Source: Roseateles_B sp051857535 (GTDB lineage: Bacteria; Pseudomonadota; Gammaproteobacteria; Burkholderiales; Burkholderiaceae_C). Taken from it: DNA of 64,000 nucleotides. The translations under genes were made by a program, and so were the position numbers. The notes beneath the pieces are model-generated. The model saw only the letters and a list, made by a program, of their open reading frames with translations. It did no database searches and was not told where the DNA came from. This document shows, one piece after another, positions 1-9,342 of this stretch (positions are counted from its first letter, which is position 1; each line of letters opens with the position of its first letter). Location: contig NZ_JBPZGY010000002.1 in the NCBI RefSeq assembly GCF_051857535.1, positions 372,001 through 436,000 on the forward strand, written 5' to 3'.

Positions 1-881
1 GCGCCCCACTGCTGCTTGAATTTGTAGGTGCCGCTGTCCACGGTGCTGCGGCCGAAGTCGAACATCGGCTGGCCGCGCTCAATGCTGCGCTCCAGCACCC
101 GCCAGTACATCAGCACGTTGACGCTGAGGTGGTTGTACTCGCGCAGGGCGCTGGCGCTGGGGATCAGCGTGCAGCCCGGTGCGTGCAGCAGGAAACCCGC
201 AGCCACCGCACGGCCTTCGTGGCGCAGCACGGCAATCTCAGCCTCGGCGGGGAACTGGGCCAGCATCTGGGCGAAGAGGGCGCGGCCATAGGGCGGCGTG
301 CCCAGGTCGCGCATATTGCGGGCGAAGACGCAGTAGAACTCGTCCAGCAGTGCCTCCCGGCCGAACACCACGCTGAGGCTGGCATCGGCCAGGGGCTTGC
401 GGATCTGGCTGCGCAGCTTGGACTTGATGCCCCGCTCCCACAGCAGCTCGGGCGTGGCCGGCAGAGGCAGGCGCATATGGACCTTCTCGGTCACCAGGGC
501 ATTGAAGGCCGGGTGCTGGAGCTGTCGCTCATGGCGCAGCTCCAGATGCTTGACCTCCAGCCGCCGCGCCAGATCGACGGCGGCCTCGATCAATCGGGCC
601 TCGTCCTCGGGGCTGTCGGCCAGCACGCCACCCGTGTTGAGGTAGGGCTGGCTGACCAGGTAGCGGCCGAAGATGGGGCCGGCGACCAGTTGCAGCGGCA
701 GCACACCGACGATGGCCTCGCCGCGCGTCAGCCACAGGAAATGCGGCTCATGGCGCAGCGCCTGCCCAAGGACCGCCGACCACTCCTGGCGCAGGTGGAA
801 GCCGTCATAGCCGAAGCGCTGCAGGTATGCGTTCCAGCCGGCGGGGGGCTGCGGGGCCTGGTGCAGGGTCGTGTCGGGCAT
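1..881 (-). CDS. FemAB-like GNAT acyltransferase (3' end outside the window)
   Basis: A minus-strand frame stays open from an ATG at 879-881 to the left edge, so 293 codons are visible and the C-terminus is missing. The protein begins MPDTTLHQAPQPPAGW. It resembles the FemAB/GNAT-fold acyltransferases found with exopolysaccharide or PEP-CTERM/exosortase loci in betaproteobacteria: an LPLQLV...GRYLVSQPYLNTGG block near residue 70, a basic KSKLRSQIRK block near 155, and an FGRSTVDSGTYKFKQQWG block at the visible end, the usual C-terminal acyl-transfer signature. These proteins may transfer an aminoacyl or acyl group to an envelope polymer; the substrate cannot be read here. No clear Shine-Dalgarno sequence precedes the chosen ATG, and no other exosortase gene is visible. 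Confidence 0.8.
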   Translation of the reverse strand, partial: MPDTTLHQAPQPPAGWNAYLQRFGYDGFHLRQEWSAVLGQALRHEPHFLWLTRGEAIVGVLPLQLVAGPIFGRYLVSQPYLNTGGVLADSPEDEARLIEAAVDLARRLEVKHLELRHERQLQHPAFNALVTEKVHMRLPLPATPELLWERGIKSKLRSQIRKPLADASLSVVFGREALLDEFYCVFARNMRDLGTPPYGRALFAQMLAQFPAEAEIAVLRHEGRAVAAGFLLHAPGCTLIPSASALREYNHLSVNVLMYWRVLERSIERGQPMFDFGRSTVDSGTYKFKQQWG

Positions 882-977
882 GCGTGGGGATTCGGGGCGC
901 GGTGAATGGCCCCGCATCCTATGCCATCGATCACGGCGCCTGCACCGCCCGACTCAGGGTGCGCAGTGTGCAGACGT

Positions 978-1010
978 AAAAAAACCGCCGTGCCCAAGGG
1001 CGCGGCGGCT
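978..1010 (-). terminator. Intrinsic terminator after ompW
   Basis: On the minus strand, 42 bases past the ompW stop, a GC-rich stem (GCCGCCG...CGGCGG) closes a short GCCCTTGGGC apex and is followed by seven consecutive T. This is a standard rho-independent terminator and separates ompW from the FemAB-like gene. Confidence 0.85.
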
Positions 1011-1051
1011 CAACACAAAGAGGATTGCTCAGAAGAAAGCTGGTCGCTTGC

Positions 1052-1663
1052 TCAGAAGCGGAAGCCCAGGCCCACGCCCACCAGCAGCGGGTCGACCTTG
1101 AACTTGCCGACTTCGGTGCCCTTGGCGTAGACCTTGGTGCCGATCTGCACCTTCTTGATGTCCACGTTCAGGTACAGGTTCTTGCTGATCTCGTAGTCGA
1201 AGCCGATCTGCAGGGACAGGCCCATGCTGGTGTGCTTCACGCTGGGCGACAGGGCGGTGTCCACGGCCGGGGCGAATTCCACGTTCGAGAAGATCGTGTA
1301 GTTCAGGCCGGCGCCGACGTAGGGACGGAAGGTGTCGTTGGGCGCGAAGTGGTACTGCAGGCTCAGGGTGGGCGGCAGGTGCTTCAGGGTGCCGATCTCG
1401 GCGCCACCGGCCGACAGGGTGTGCTTCTGCGGATAGGTCAGGATCAGCTCAGCGGCCAGATTGGGGCTGAAGAAATAGCTGAAGTCGACTTCCGGGATGA
1501 CCTTGTTGTTGACGCTCAGGTCCAGGCCCGTGGTGTCCTTGTTGGCCGAATCCAGGTTCACGGCGCGCACGCGCATCATCCAGGGGCTCTCGGCGGCCTG
1601 GGCGGCAAAGGCGCCAGCGGCCAGGGTGGCGGCGATCAGGGTGCGTGCAACAAGCTTGCTCAT
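1052..1663 (-). CDS. ompW: OmpW family outer membrane protein
   Basis: A 203-residue precursor of the 8-stranded OmpW/AlkL porin family. It has a Sec signal peptide (MSKLVARTLIAATLAAGAFA) with likely cleavage after AQA near residue 23. The family blocks are present: PWMMRVRAVNL after the signal, the FSYFFSPNLAAELI region, PPTLSLQYHF and RPYVGAGLNYTIF. It ends in GLGFRF, the aromatic C-terminal signal recognised by the BAM complex. OmpW proteins form narrow hydrophobic channels in the outer membrane, and in enterics they respond to oxygen. The gene stands alone between metF and its own terminator. Two FNR-like boxes lie about 80 and 130 bp upstream. Confidence 0.93.
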   Translation of the reverse strand: MSKLVARTLIAATLAAGAFAAQAAESPWMMRVRAVNLDSANKDTTGLDLSVNNKVIPEVDFSYFFSPNLAAELILTYPQKHTLSAGGAEIGTLKHLPPTLSLQYHFAPNDTFRPYVGAGLNYTIFSNVEFAPAVDTALSPSVKHTSMGLSLQIGFDYEISKNLYLNVDIKKVQIGTKVYAKGTEVGKFKVDPLLVGVGLGFRF

Positions 1664-1735
1664 CTCAATAGCTCCTTCAAAGAATGGGAATGTGTCCCGA
1701 TGAAGCTATTGGAGAGGTCGCGCCAGGGTTATCCC

Positions 1736-1749
1736 TTGATGTGGCGCAA
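1736..1749 (-). promoter_or_regulatory. FNR/ANR-like box 1 upstream of ompW
   Basis: Read on the minus strand this is TTGCGCCACATCAA, matching a TTGCG-N4-ATCAA pattern with one perfect FNR half-site. Its centre is about 79 bp upstream of the ompW start codon. The assignment rests on the motif and on known oxygen control of ompW in enterics. Confidence 0.55.
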
Positions 1750-1785
1750 CCCCAGGGAGCCGGTGTCCTCGGTGTCTATGTGGAC

Positions 1786-1799
1786 TTGATCTTTCGCAA
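1786..1799 (-). promoter_or_regulatory. FNR/ANR-like box 2 upstream of ompW
   Basis: Read on the minus strand this is TTGCGAAAGATCAA, with the same TTGCG-N4-ATCAA pattern as the first box. The two centres are exactly 50 bp apart, so they lie on roughly the same DNA face. It sits just past the metF stop codon. Confidence 0.5.
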
Positions 1800-1801
1800 G
1801 C

Positions 1802-2656
1802 TCAGGCGCCCAGACCGAGGCGTTTGCACAACTCCAGCACCAGGGCGCTCTGGTTGAGCGTATAGAAGTGGATGCCCGGTGCGCCGCCAGCGATCAGGCG
1901 CTCGCACACGCGCGTGACCACGTCCAGCCCGAAGGCGCGGATGGAGGCCGTGTCGTCCATGAAGCCTTCCATCTTCAGCGCGACCCAGCGCGGGATCTCG
2001 ATGCCATCGCGGGCCGCGAACTGCGCGATGCGGCCGTAGTTGTGGAAGGGCATGATGCCCGGCACGATGGGCGCGGTGACGCCCAGCCGGCGGGCCTCGT
2101 CCACGAAGTGGAAGTAGGCGTCCGGGTTGAAGAAGAACTGGGTGATGGCGCCACTGGCGCCGGCCTTCATCTTGTCGGCGAAGTGCTGCAGGTCACGGGA
2201 GGCATAACGCTGCTGTGGGTGGTACTCCGGATAGGCGGCCACCTCGATCTGCCAGTCGGCGCCCTGCGTTTCGCGGATGAACTGCACCAGCTCGGCGGCA
2301 TAGCGGAACTCGCCTGCCGTGGCCGTGCCGCTGGGCAGGTCTCCCCGCAGGGCGACCACGCGACGGATGCTCTGCGCGCGGTAGGTGGCCAGGATCTCGG
2401 CGATGTTCTCGCGCGTCGATCCCACGCAGGAGAGATGCGGTGCGGCTTCGTGGCCGGCGGCAGCGATCTCGCTGACGGTGGCCAGGGTCTTCTCGCGCGT
2501 GGAGCCGCCAGCGCCGTAGGTGACGCTGAAGTAGTGCGGCTGAACGGCACTGAGTTCCTGCACGACGGTGCGCAGCTTCTCGGCGCCCACGGGCGTGTTG
2601 GGGGGGAAGAACTCAAAGCTCACCGGCGGCTTGGCCGGCGTGTTCGTGTGGCTCAT
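1802..2656 (-). CDS. metF: Methylenetetrahydrofolate reductase
   Basis: Flavin-dependent reduction of 5,10-methylene-THF to 5-methyl-THF, the methyl donor for methionine synthesis. The 284-residue protein (MSHTNTPAKPPVSFEFFPP) has the family FEFFPP motif close to the N-terminus, VTYGAGGSTRE, the FFFNPDAYF block and the IPGIMP block, and has usual MetF length. The start at 2656 was chosen over an in-frame ATG 17 codons upstream because a GGAAAG ribosome site sits just before it and it overlaps the tlyA stop as ATGA, implying translational coupling. It belongs with ahcY and metK to the methionine/SAM cycle genes of this region. Confidence 0.96.
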   Translation of the reverse strand: MSHTNTPAKPPVSFEFFPPNTPVGAEKLRTVVQELSAVQPHYFSVTYGAGGSTREKTLATVSEIAAAGHEAAPHLSCVGSTRENIAEILATYRAQSIRRVVALRGDLPSGTATAGEFRYAAELVQFIRETQGADWQIEVAAYPEYHPQQRYASRDLQHFADKMKAGASGAITQFFFNPDAYFHFVDEARRLGVTAPIVPGIMPFHNYGRIAQFAARDGIEIPRWVALKMEGFMDDTASIRAFGLDVVTRVCERLIAGGAPGIHFYTLNQSALVLELCKRLGLGA

Positions 2657-3435
2657 GGCGATGCCTTTCCTGTGGCTGTGGGGTGGCCGCTCGTCTTGCG
2701 GGCCCACAGAAAGAATTCCGTGTTGCCATCACCGCCGGTGATGGCGCTGCTGAAGTAGCCCTGCACCAGCCAGCCCAGCTCTTGGGCGGCCGTGCGGGCC
2801 TGCTGTTCCAGTTGAGGGTACAGCGCCGGGTCCTTGATCAGGCCCCCTCTGGACAGGGCCTTGGGGCCCAGTTCGAACTGCGGCTTGATCAGGAGCAAGA
2901 CCTGACCCTCCTGCGCCAGCCAGGGGTCCAGCTGCGCAAAGGCGCCGATCATGGAGATGAAGCTCAGGTCCCCCACGATCAGCGGGAAGCCGCCGTCCGG
3001 CCTGTGGGAGGACAGGGCGGATGCGGCCAGCTCGCGCACATGCAGGCCTTCGAGCGCGGTGACCCGCGCATCGGCTTGCAACGCGGCGTGCAGCTGCCCG
3101 TGCCCCACGTCCACGCCCACGACACGGGCGGCGCCATGCTTGAGCAGGCAGTCCGTGAAGCCGCCGGTGCTCTGGCCCATGTCCAGCACAGTCAGGCCTT
3201 GCACCGACAAGCCGCTGGCCTGCAGCGCGCCTTCCAGCTTCAGGCCCCCGCGCGAGACATAGCGCAGCTCCGCGTCGTCCGTCACCGCGAGCACTTCATG
3301 CTCGCCCACGTCCTCGCCCGCCTTCCGCACCTTGGCCCCGGATGCCCGCAGCACCGCGCCCCGCTCGATCAGCCGCTGGGCGGCCGAGCGCGTGGGCGCG
3401 AGTTGCAGGGTCATGAGGCGTTGGTCGGCGCGCAT
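2653..3435 (-). CDS. tlyA: TlyA family rRNA 2'-O-methyltransferase
   Basis: A 260-residue protein with an N-terminal S4 RNA-binding domain (about residues 3-65; MRADQRLMTLQLAPTRSAAQ is the family opening) and a C-terminal FtsJ-type Rossmann methyltransferase. The SAM-binding motif I is VLDMGQSTGGFTDCLL and the FtsJ catalytic pattern includes the LLIKPQFE lysine block. TlyA enzymes use SAM to methylate ribose in 16S/23S rRNA; some were first named hemolysins. It is co-oriented with ahcY upstream and overlaps metF by 4 nt. The upstream 191 bp to ahcY (3436-3626) holds no gene I can support. Confidence 0.92.
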   Translation of the reverse strand: MRADQRLMTLQLAPTRSAAQRLIERGAVLRASGAKVRKAGEDVGEHEVLAVTDDAELRYVSRGGLKLEGALQASGLSVQGLTVLDMGQSTGGFTDCLLKHGAARVVGVDVGHGQLHAALQADARVTALEGLHVRELAASALSSHRPDGGFPLIVGDLSFISMIGAFAQLDPWLAQEGQVLLLIKPQFELGPKALSRGGLIKDPALYPQLEQQARTAAQELGWLVQGYFSSAITGGDGNTEFFLWARKTSGHPTATGKASP

Positions 3436-3626
3436 TGAGGAAGTGAGGGGCTTGGGGCGTCGTCAAAGAGCTCGGTGGTGCGAGATGAACCCGGCTCGGT
3501 GTCTCGGGGCGTAGCGAGCGGCGCGCTGGCCAGGCGGACGGAGCGCAGGGACCAGAACGACCTTGCGGGTCGTGAGGATCCCGAGCACCGCCCAACGACG
3601 CCAGCGTGTCGCGCAGCAGCCCTCGC

Positions 3627-5048
<1,422 letters not shown>

Positions 5049-5134
5049 GGGCAGGCTCCTTCATGGTCTGAAGCCGCTGACGCCGGGCGCGGGGAGTCGA
5101 GGAAGACACGGTCACCCCAGGCCTGACGGCAGCG

Positions 5135-5246
5135 GGTGAGCGCGGTTGCAGAGTGGCGGGATCCAGAGGGTGGATCGCTCGACCGGTTCCGAGCCTGGCC
5201 TTCTGCCGCCCTTTGCAGGCGAAGAAGGTTGCAACGCTCCTCGGAT
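5135..5246 (-). ncRNA. SAH riboswitch in the ahcY leader
   Basis: The minus-strand RNA has the SAH riboswitch layout. The 5' strand of P1 continues into the conserved CCGAGGAGCG (5244-5235) and TTGCAAC. A hairpin and then CCAGGCTCGG close P1 (CCGAG with CTCGG), a second hairpin is formed by GATCCACCC...GGATC, and a 3' CGCTCA (5142-5137) can pair with GAGCG as the pseudoknot. A TACAAT -10 box at 5260-5255 would start transcription just before the element; its -35 is weak. In this riboswitch class SAH binding turns expression on. Confidence 0.9.
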
Positions 5247-5311
5247 CAGCGCGGATTGTAGGGGCTGCGCGCGGTGTGGTGCGTGAATTTGGGCATGGAC
5301 GGTGCGGCAAT

Positions 5312-6433
5312 TCAGCCTTCGCCCGGGCACTGGTCCTCCAGCCCCAGGAAGCGCGCCAGATGCGCCAGCGCCTCGTCCAGCGCGGTCTCGAAATGCGCTC
5401 CGCGCGGGCGGGCCCCTACGAAGCCGGTTTCGCACTGCAGCCGGCCGCCCACCACCTTCAGATTGGCCCAGCCGGGCACTTCCTCACCCCACAGCAGGGG
5501 CAGGGCGTAGTGGCCCATCTTGCGCCGGGCCGCCGGTGTGTAGGCCTCGAAGCGATAGGGCCAGCCCCAGAAGAGCTCGAAGCGGTGGCGGTCCCAGACG
5601 ACGGGATCGAAGGGGGCCAGCAGCCGCAGCGATGCATGGGGCTGGTGGCGGCGCGAGCGCGGGTCTTCATCGGCCGGCCAGAACCAGACCTGGCCTTCGA
5701 CCTCGGCATGCGGATAGCGCTGCCGGGCCTGCTTGAGCAGCTGGCGGATCTCGGGCTGCAGATGCGGTGCGCCATAGCGCAGCAGCGTGCCCAGGTAGCC
5801 GAAGCTGCGCGCGGGCAAGGGGGCGTAGAGCTTCAGGACCATGTCCAGCAGCGCCTGGGCGCGGGCCAGGCGGGCCGCCGGGCTGTCGTCCTGCGGCGGG
5901 TGCTGAATGGCCTCGTAGACACGCGTGCCGCTGTCGCGGCGGTGCACGCGCAGCAGGCCGCGATAGTGCATGCCGTCCAGCAGGTGCGTCACGGCATTGG
6001 ACTGTCCGCCCCAGTAGCCGCGCACCTGGCCGTGGTCGAACACCGCCTGGACCTGGGCCGGATGCTGCGGGCCGGCCTCGGCGATATGGGCCAGCAGCTC
6101 CGCGGCGCGGGCCTGCGTGGGGCGATCCCAGGGCTTGCGGGCGACCCTCGGATGCATCAGCGCCAGATGCTCGCGGGGCAGGAAGCCGTAGTTGACGAAG
6201 CAGTCCTCCTCGATGGCCAGGCGGCGGTAGCGGGCTTCGAGGTCACCGGCGCGGTAGTCCTTGACCCGCCAGGCCAGGATCAGGTCCTGGGCCCGCGCCG
6301 GCGCTCGCATGGGATCGGCCTGCACAAAGCCCAGGCGGCGTATGGCCTGGGGCAGCGTGGTGGGGGCGAAGAGGCTGCGCGCGATGGCGTAGCGGCGGAG
6401 CTGCTCGAGACTGGGCGGGCGGGTACGGCTCAC
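5312..6433 (-). CDS. YcaQ/AlkX-type winged-helix DNA glycosylase
   Basis: A 373-residue member of the winged-helix crosslink-repair glycosylase family (DUF1006/YcaQ). It opens with the family helix PSLEQLRRYAIARSLF and the catalytic-site motif FVQADPM (Q38-A39-D40). YcaQ enzymes use a Q-x-D motif, where relatives of the antibiotic-resistance AlkZ type use Q-x-Q, so this copy is the repair type. Further family blocks are NYGFLPREHLALMHPR, ARSFGYLGTLLRYG, LLAPFDPVVWDRHR and the FELFWGWPYRFEAYTP block. Homologues unhook interstrand crosslinks and remove N7-alkylguanines. It is monocistronic and lies upstream of the ahcY leader in the same orientation. Confidence 0.85.
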   Translation of the reverse strand: MSRTRPPSLEQLRRYAIARSLFAPTTLPQAIRRLGFVQADPMRAPARAQDLILAWRVKDYRAGDLEARYRRLAIEEDCFVNYGFLPREHLALMHPRVARKPWDRPTQARAAELLAHIAEAGPQHPAQVQAVFDHGQVRGYWGGQSNAVTHLLDGMHYRGLLRVHRRDSGTRVYEAIQHPPQDDSPAARLARAQALLDMVLKLYAPLPARSFGYLGTLLRYGAPHLQPEIRQLLKQARQRYPHAEVEGQVWFWPADEDPRSRRHQPHASLRLLAPFDPVVWDRHRFELFWGWPYRFEAYTPAARRKMGHYALPLLWGEEVPGWANLKVVGGRLQCETGFVGARPRGAHFETALDEALAHLARFLGLEDQCPGEG

Positions 6434-6523
6434 GATGGGTGATGGGGCATCGGTCTGAATGCCGTGCAGCTTGCTTGAGTGCTGTGGATTTGTACAGTGA
6501 TGTTTGCCCCGGGGTGAGGCCGC

Positions 6524-7534
6524 TCAGCGGCCGCCGCGCAGGGCCTGGCGCTGCTCGTCGGTGTCCATTTGCATCTCGTAGCTGAAGAAGCGGTTTCTGC
6601 CGTAGGCCTTGGCGTTGTAGAGCGCATCGTCGGCGCGCATCAGCAGGCCTTCGGCTGTGGTGGTCTCGTCGGGGACGCAGGTGGTGATGCCGCCGGAGAG
6701 CGTGATGTGGCCGGCGATGGGTGAATCCGGATGCGCCAGCTGGCCCTGGGCCAGAGTGCGCAGCAGGGCGCGGGCATAGGTCATGGCGCCGGAGCGCGGC
6801 GTGTTGGGCAGCAGCAGGGCGAACTCCTCGCCACCGTAGCGGGCGGCGCAGTCTGCCGGGCGGCGGCAGAGGTCTTTCAGCAGCCGCGCTACATGCCGCA
6901 GGCACTGGTCCCCCTCCACATGGCCCAGGGCGTCGTTGTAGCGCTTGAAGTGGTCGACGTCGCAGAGCATCAGCGTCAGGGGCTGGCCGTTGCGTCGGGC
7001 CGCGGCGATCTCCTGCTGCAGTCGCCCGTCCAGGCCGCGGCGGTTCATCAGACCGGTCAACGAATCGACCTGGCTGAGTTCATGCAGCTGCGCATTGGCC
7101 TGACGCAGCTCCTCGGACACCGACACCAGGCGCAGTCGCATGTGCGCGAGCCGCTGCATGGCCCGCAGCTTGGCGTGCAGGATCATGGGCGTGACGGGTT
7201 TGACGAGGTAGTCGTCGCCGCCGGCCTCAATGCCCTTCCAGACGTCGGCATCCTGGCTGCGCTGTGAGAGGAAGATGATGGGCGTCCAGCCGCCGGGCTC
7301 GGCGCTGCGCATGGCGCGGGCGGCCCAGTAGCCGTCTTTGCCGGGCATCTCGACGTCCAGCAGCACGAGGTCCGGCCGGTAGCGCTCGAAGAGCTGCACG
7401 CCCCAGTCCGCGCTGTCGGCCTCCAGCACGCGGTGGCCGGCTCGGTCCAGTTCCGCGGCCAGAGCGACCCGGGTGGCATTCTGGTCGTCCACGATCAGGA
7501 TGGTCAGGGGGGCGGCTTGGAAGTGCGTGCTCAT
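6524..7534 (-). CDS. Response regulator diguanylate cyclase (REC-GGDEF)
   Basis: A 336-residue two-domain signalling protein. The receiver domain (about residues 10-130) has the acidic pair D16/D17, the phosphoacceptor D60 in VLLDVEMPG and K112 in the VKP motif. A linker helix leads to a GGDEF domain with an intact active site GGEEF (234-238) and an inhibitory-site RPAD (225-228) spaced five residues before it. It should therefore make c-di-GMP when phosphorylated and be feedback-inhibited by the product. The start at 7534 (MSTHFQ) is preferred over one ten codons upstream. It is transcribed away from the adjacent cheX-cheY pair. Confidence 0.93.
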   Translation of the reverse strand: MSTHFQAAPLTILIVDDQNATRVALAAELDRAGHRVLEADSADWGVQLFERYRPDLVLLDVEMPGKDGYWAARAMRSAEPGGWTPIIFLSQRSQDADVWKGIEAGGDDYLVKPVTPMILHAKLRAMQRLAHMRLRLVSVSEELRQANAQLHELSQVDSLTGLMNRRGLDGRLQQEIAAARRNGQPLTLMLCDVDHFKRYNDALGHVEGDQCLRHVARLLKDLCRRPADCAARYGGEEFALLLPNTPRSGAMTYARALLRTLAQGQLAHPDSPIAGHITLSGGITTCVPDETTTAEGLLMRADDALYNAKAYGRNRFFSYEMQMDTDEQRQALRGGR

Positions 7535-7834
7535 GGGCGGGTGCCGGCTGGGGGCAGGCAACAAGGGTAGCGCCTGTGCGTGCCCGCTGTCATGGGGGCG
7601 GGGCCTGTCGGCGACGCCGCCCGCGAAGGGCTGACCAAAGCCGTGAATCCTGCACGAGGCAGCCCCTGTTCAAGTGCCGCCGCAGGCGTAGCATGGACCG
7701 AGGTCCGTGGGGCGCCGCTTGGCGCCGCTCGAACCTCGGGCATGCCCTCCTGGCCGCGCCATGCCGGCATGCCCGCCGTACAAGCCCGATCGCCTTGGCG
7801 GTCTTTGCGGACAGGGCCCGACCCTGCTGAGCCC

Positions 7835-8800
7835 ATGACGGAAACCACGCAACTGGAAGCCAAGGTGCTGCTGCTGGAGCACGAGCCCGAGCAGTACCGG
7901 CGGCTCTCCGACTTTTGCGCCCAGGTGGGCCTGGTCGCCCTGCCGCGATCGGCGGGCGATGCGCTGCCGACGCTGTCCCAGCACAAGGACCTCGGCGGCG
8001 TGCTGCTGGCTGAGAACCTGCCTTGCGACGGCCCGGACGGCCTGAGCCTGGCCCGCGCCATCCACAAGCTGCGGCCCGAGCTGCCCATCTTCCTGCGCCG
8101 CACGAGCGAGCGCCTCCTGAGTGCCGAGGAGCAGGTCACGCTGCGGCACGAGTGGCGCTCCGGTGAGATGGAGCCCCTGCGCGAGGCCGTCGAGCGCGCC
8201 ATCTTCAGCCTGCGCTACCCGACCAGCCTGGTCAACGGCATCGTGCAACTGACCTGCTCGGCGCTGGGCTCCATGTTCCCCAATGCGCTGGTGATGGCGG
8301 AGTCGCCCTATGTGGTGCATGACCGCATCATTCATGGCGAGGTGTCCACGCTGATTGCCATTGAGAGCACCTGGTGCCGTGGCTACATGATGCTGCAGAC
8401 CGAGGAGAGCGCCCTGCGCCAGGGCCTGATCCAGGGCTTCGGCTACGAGGGCGTGGGCGGGGACCTGAACTTCCGCGAGCTCAACAACATGCTGGGCGAG
8501 ACCACCAACCTGATCTGGGGCGCCTTCAAGAACCGCTACATCCCGCCCAAGGCCTTTGCCAACCAGCAGACGCAGGTGCCCATCGTGATCAACCACGAGC
8601 ACAAGTACATCTCCTTCGGCTCGCAGGACCCTCAGCTGTGCATTCGCTACCAGCTCTCCGACCCCAAGCGGCCGGGCCTGCCGCCGTTGACCATCGTGCA
8701 GCGTTTCATCTTCAACCTGCATTGGTCGCCCGAGGAGTTTGCAGAGTTCGACAGCGCCCCGCCCGATGTGGCGCCCACGGGCGAGCTGGAACTCTTCTGA
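7835..8800 (+). CDS. Pseudo-receiver plus CheX-like phosphatase protein
   Basis: A 321-residue protein. Residues about 8-125 look like a receiver domain (AKVLLLEHEPEQ opening, GVLLAENLP in the acceptor strand) that has lost the acidic pair and the phospho-aspartate. Residues about 130-315 match the CheC/CheX/FliY phosphatase fold, with the catalytic E-x-x-N pattern as RELNN (E215, N218) and a proline pair about 20 residues later. CheX-type proteins dephosphorylate CheY-P. The next gene encodes a CheY-like receiver, its likely substrate. The frame is open for 85 codons upstream; ATG 7835 was chosen because similarity begins just after it, although no strong ribosome site is visible. Confidence 0.8.
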   Translation: MTETTQLEAKVLLLEHEPEQYRRLSDFCAQVGLVALPRSAGDALPTLSQHKDLGGVLLAENLPCDGPDGLSLARAIHKLRPELPIFLRRTSERLLSAEEQVTLRHEWRSGEMEPLREAVERAIFSLRYPTSLVNGIVQLTCSALGSMFPNALVMAESPYVVHDRIIHGEVSTLIAIESTWCRGYMMLQTEESALRQGLIQGFGYEGVGGDLNFRELNNMLGETTNLIWGAFKNRYIPPKAFANQQTQVPIVINHEHKYISFGSQDPQLCIRYQLSDPKRPGLPPLTIVQRFIFNLHWSPEEFAEFDSAPPDVAPTGELELF

Positions 8801-8853
8801 CTGATTTTCCCGAACAACGCGACTGACCGAAGATTCCCGAGGAGACCCCCGAT

Positions 8854-9225
8854 ATGGCCCACATTCTCGTGGTGGACGATTCCAGCACCATGCGAGAGAT
8901 CGTCGCCAGCTTCCTGAGCAAGAACGGCTTCGAGGTGGCTGTGGCCACCGACGGTCGCGACGGTCTGCATCAGCTGCAGAAGGACCCCGGCATCCGCCTG
9001 GTGGTCAGCGACGTGAACATGCCCAATATGGACGGCCTGACCATGGCCGAGAAGATACGCAGCGAGCTGGGCAACAAGCAGGTCCGCATCGTGATGCTGA
9101 CCACGGAAGACAACCAGACCATGCGCGAACGCGGCAAGGCCATCGGCGTGACTGGCTGGATCGTCAAGCCATTCAAGGGTGAGGCGGTGCTGGGGCCGTT
9201 CAGGAAGCTGTGCGGGATGGCGTGA
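8854..9225 (+). CDS. CheY-like single-domain response regulator
   Basis: A 123-residue stand-alone receiver. All the key residues are present: D8/D9 in VVDDSS, phosphoacceptor D53 in VVSDVNMPNMDG, T83 in MLTTEDN and K105 in VKPFKGE, the chemotaxis-type pattern. It lies 53 nt after the CheX-like gene with a strong GAGGAGA ribosome site, so the two probably form an operon: the receiver carries the phosphate and its partner removes it. No receptor or CheA kinase gene is in the window, so the input is unknown. Confidence 0.92.
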   Translation: MAHILVVDDSSTMREIVASFLSKNGFEVAVATDGRDGLHQLQKDPGIRLVVSDVNMPNMDGLTMAEKIRSELGNKQVRIVMLTTEDNQTMRERGKAIGVTGWIVKPFKGEAVLGPFRKLCGMA

Positions 9226-9248
9226 GGGGGTCTTGCCTTGCGCATGAA

Positions 9249-9270
9249 AAAGCCGCCCTCGGGCGGCTTT
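9249..9270. terminator. Terminator hairpin after cheY
   Basis: A near-perfect palindrome AAAGCCGCC-CTC-GGGCGGCTTT beginning 23 bases past the cheY stop. The A-run and T-run on either side let it work on both strands, towards cheY and towards the repeat array and metK. Confidence 0.85.
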
Positions 9271-9342
9271 CGCTTGTGACGACATAGGCCTCGCTGAGGC
9301 GAGGTCGGCTTACAGCCATGGCACTGCACGTAGTGCTGCCAC

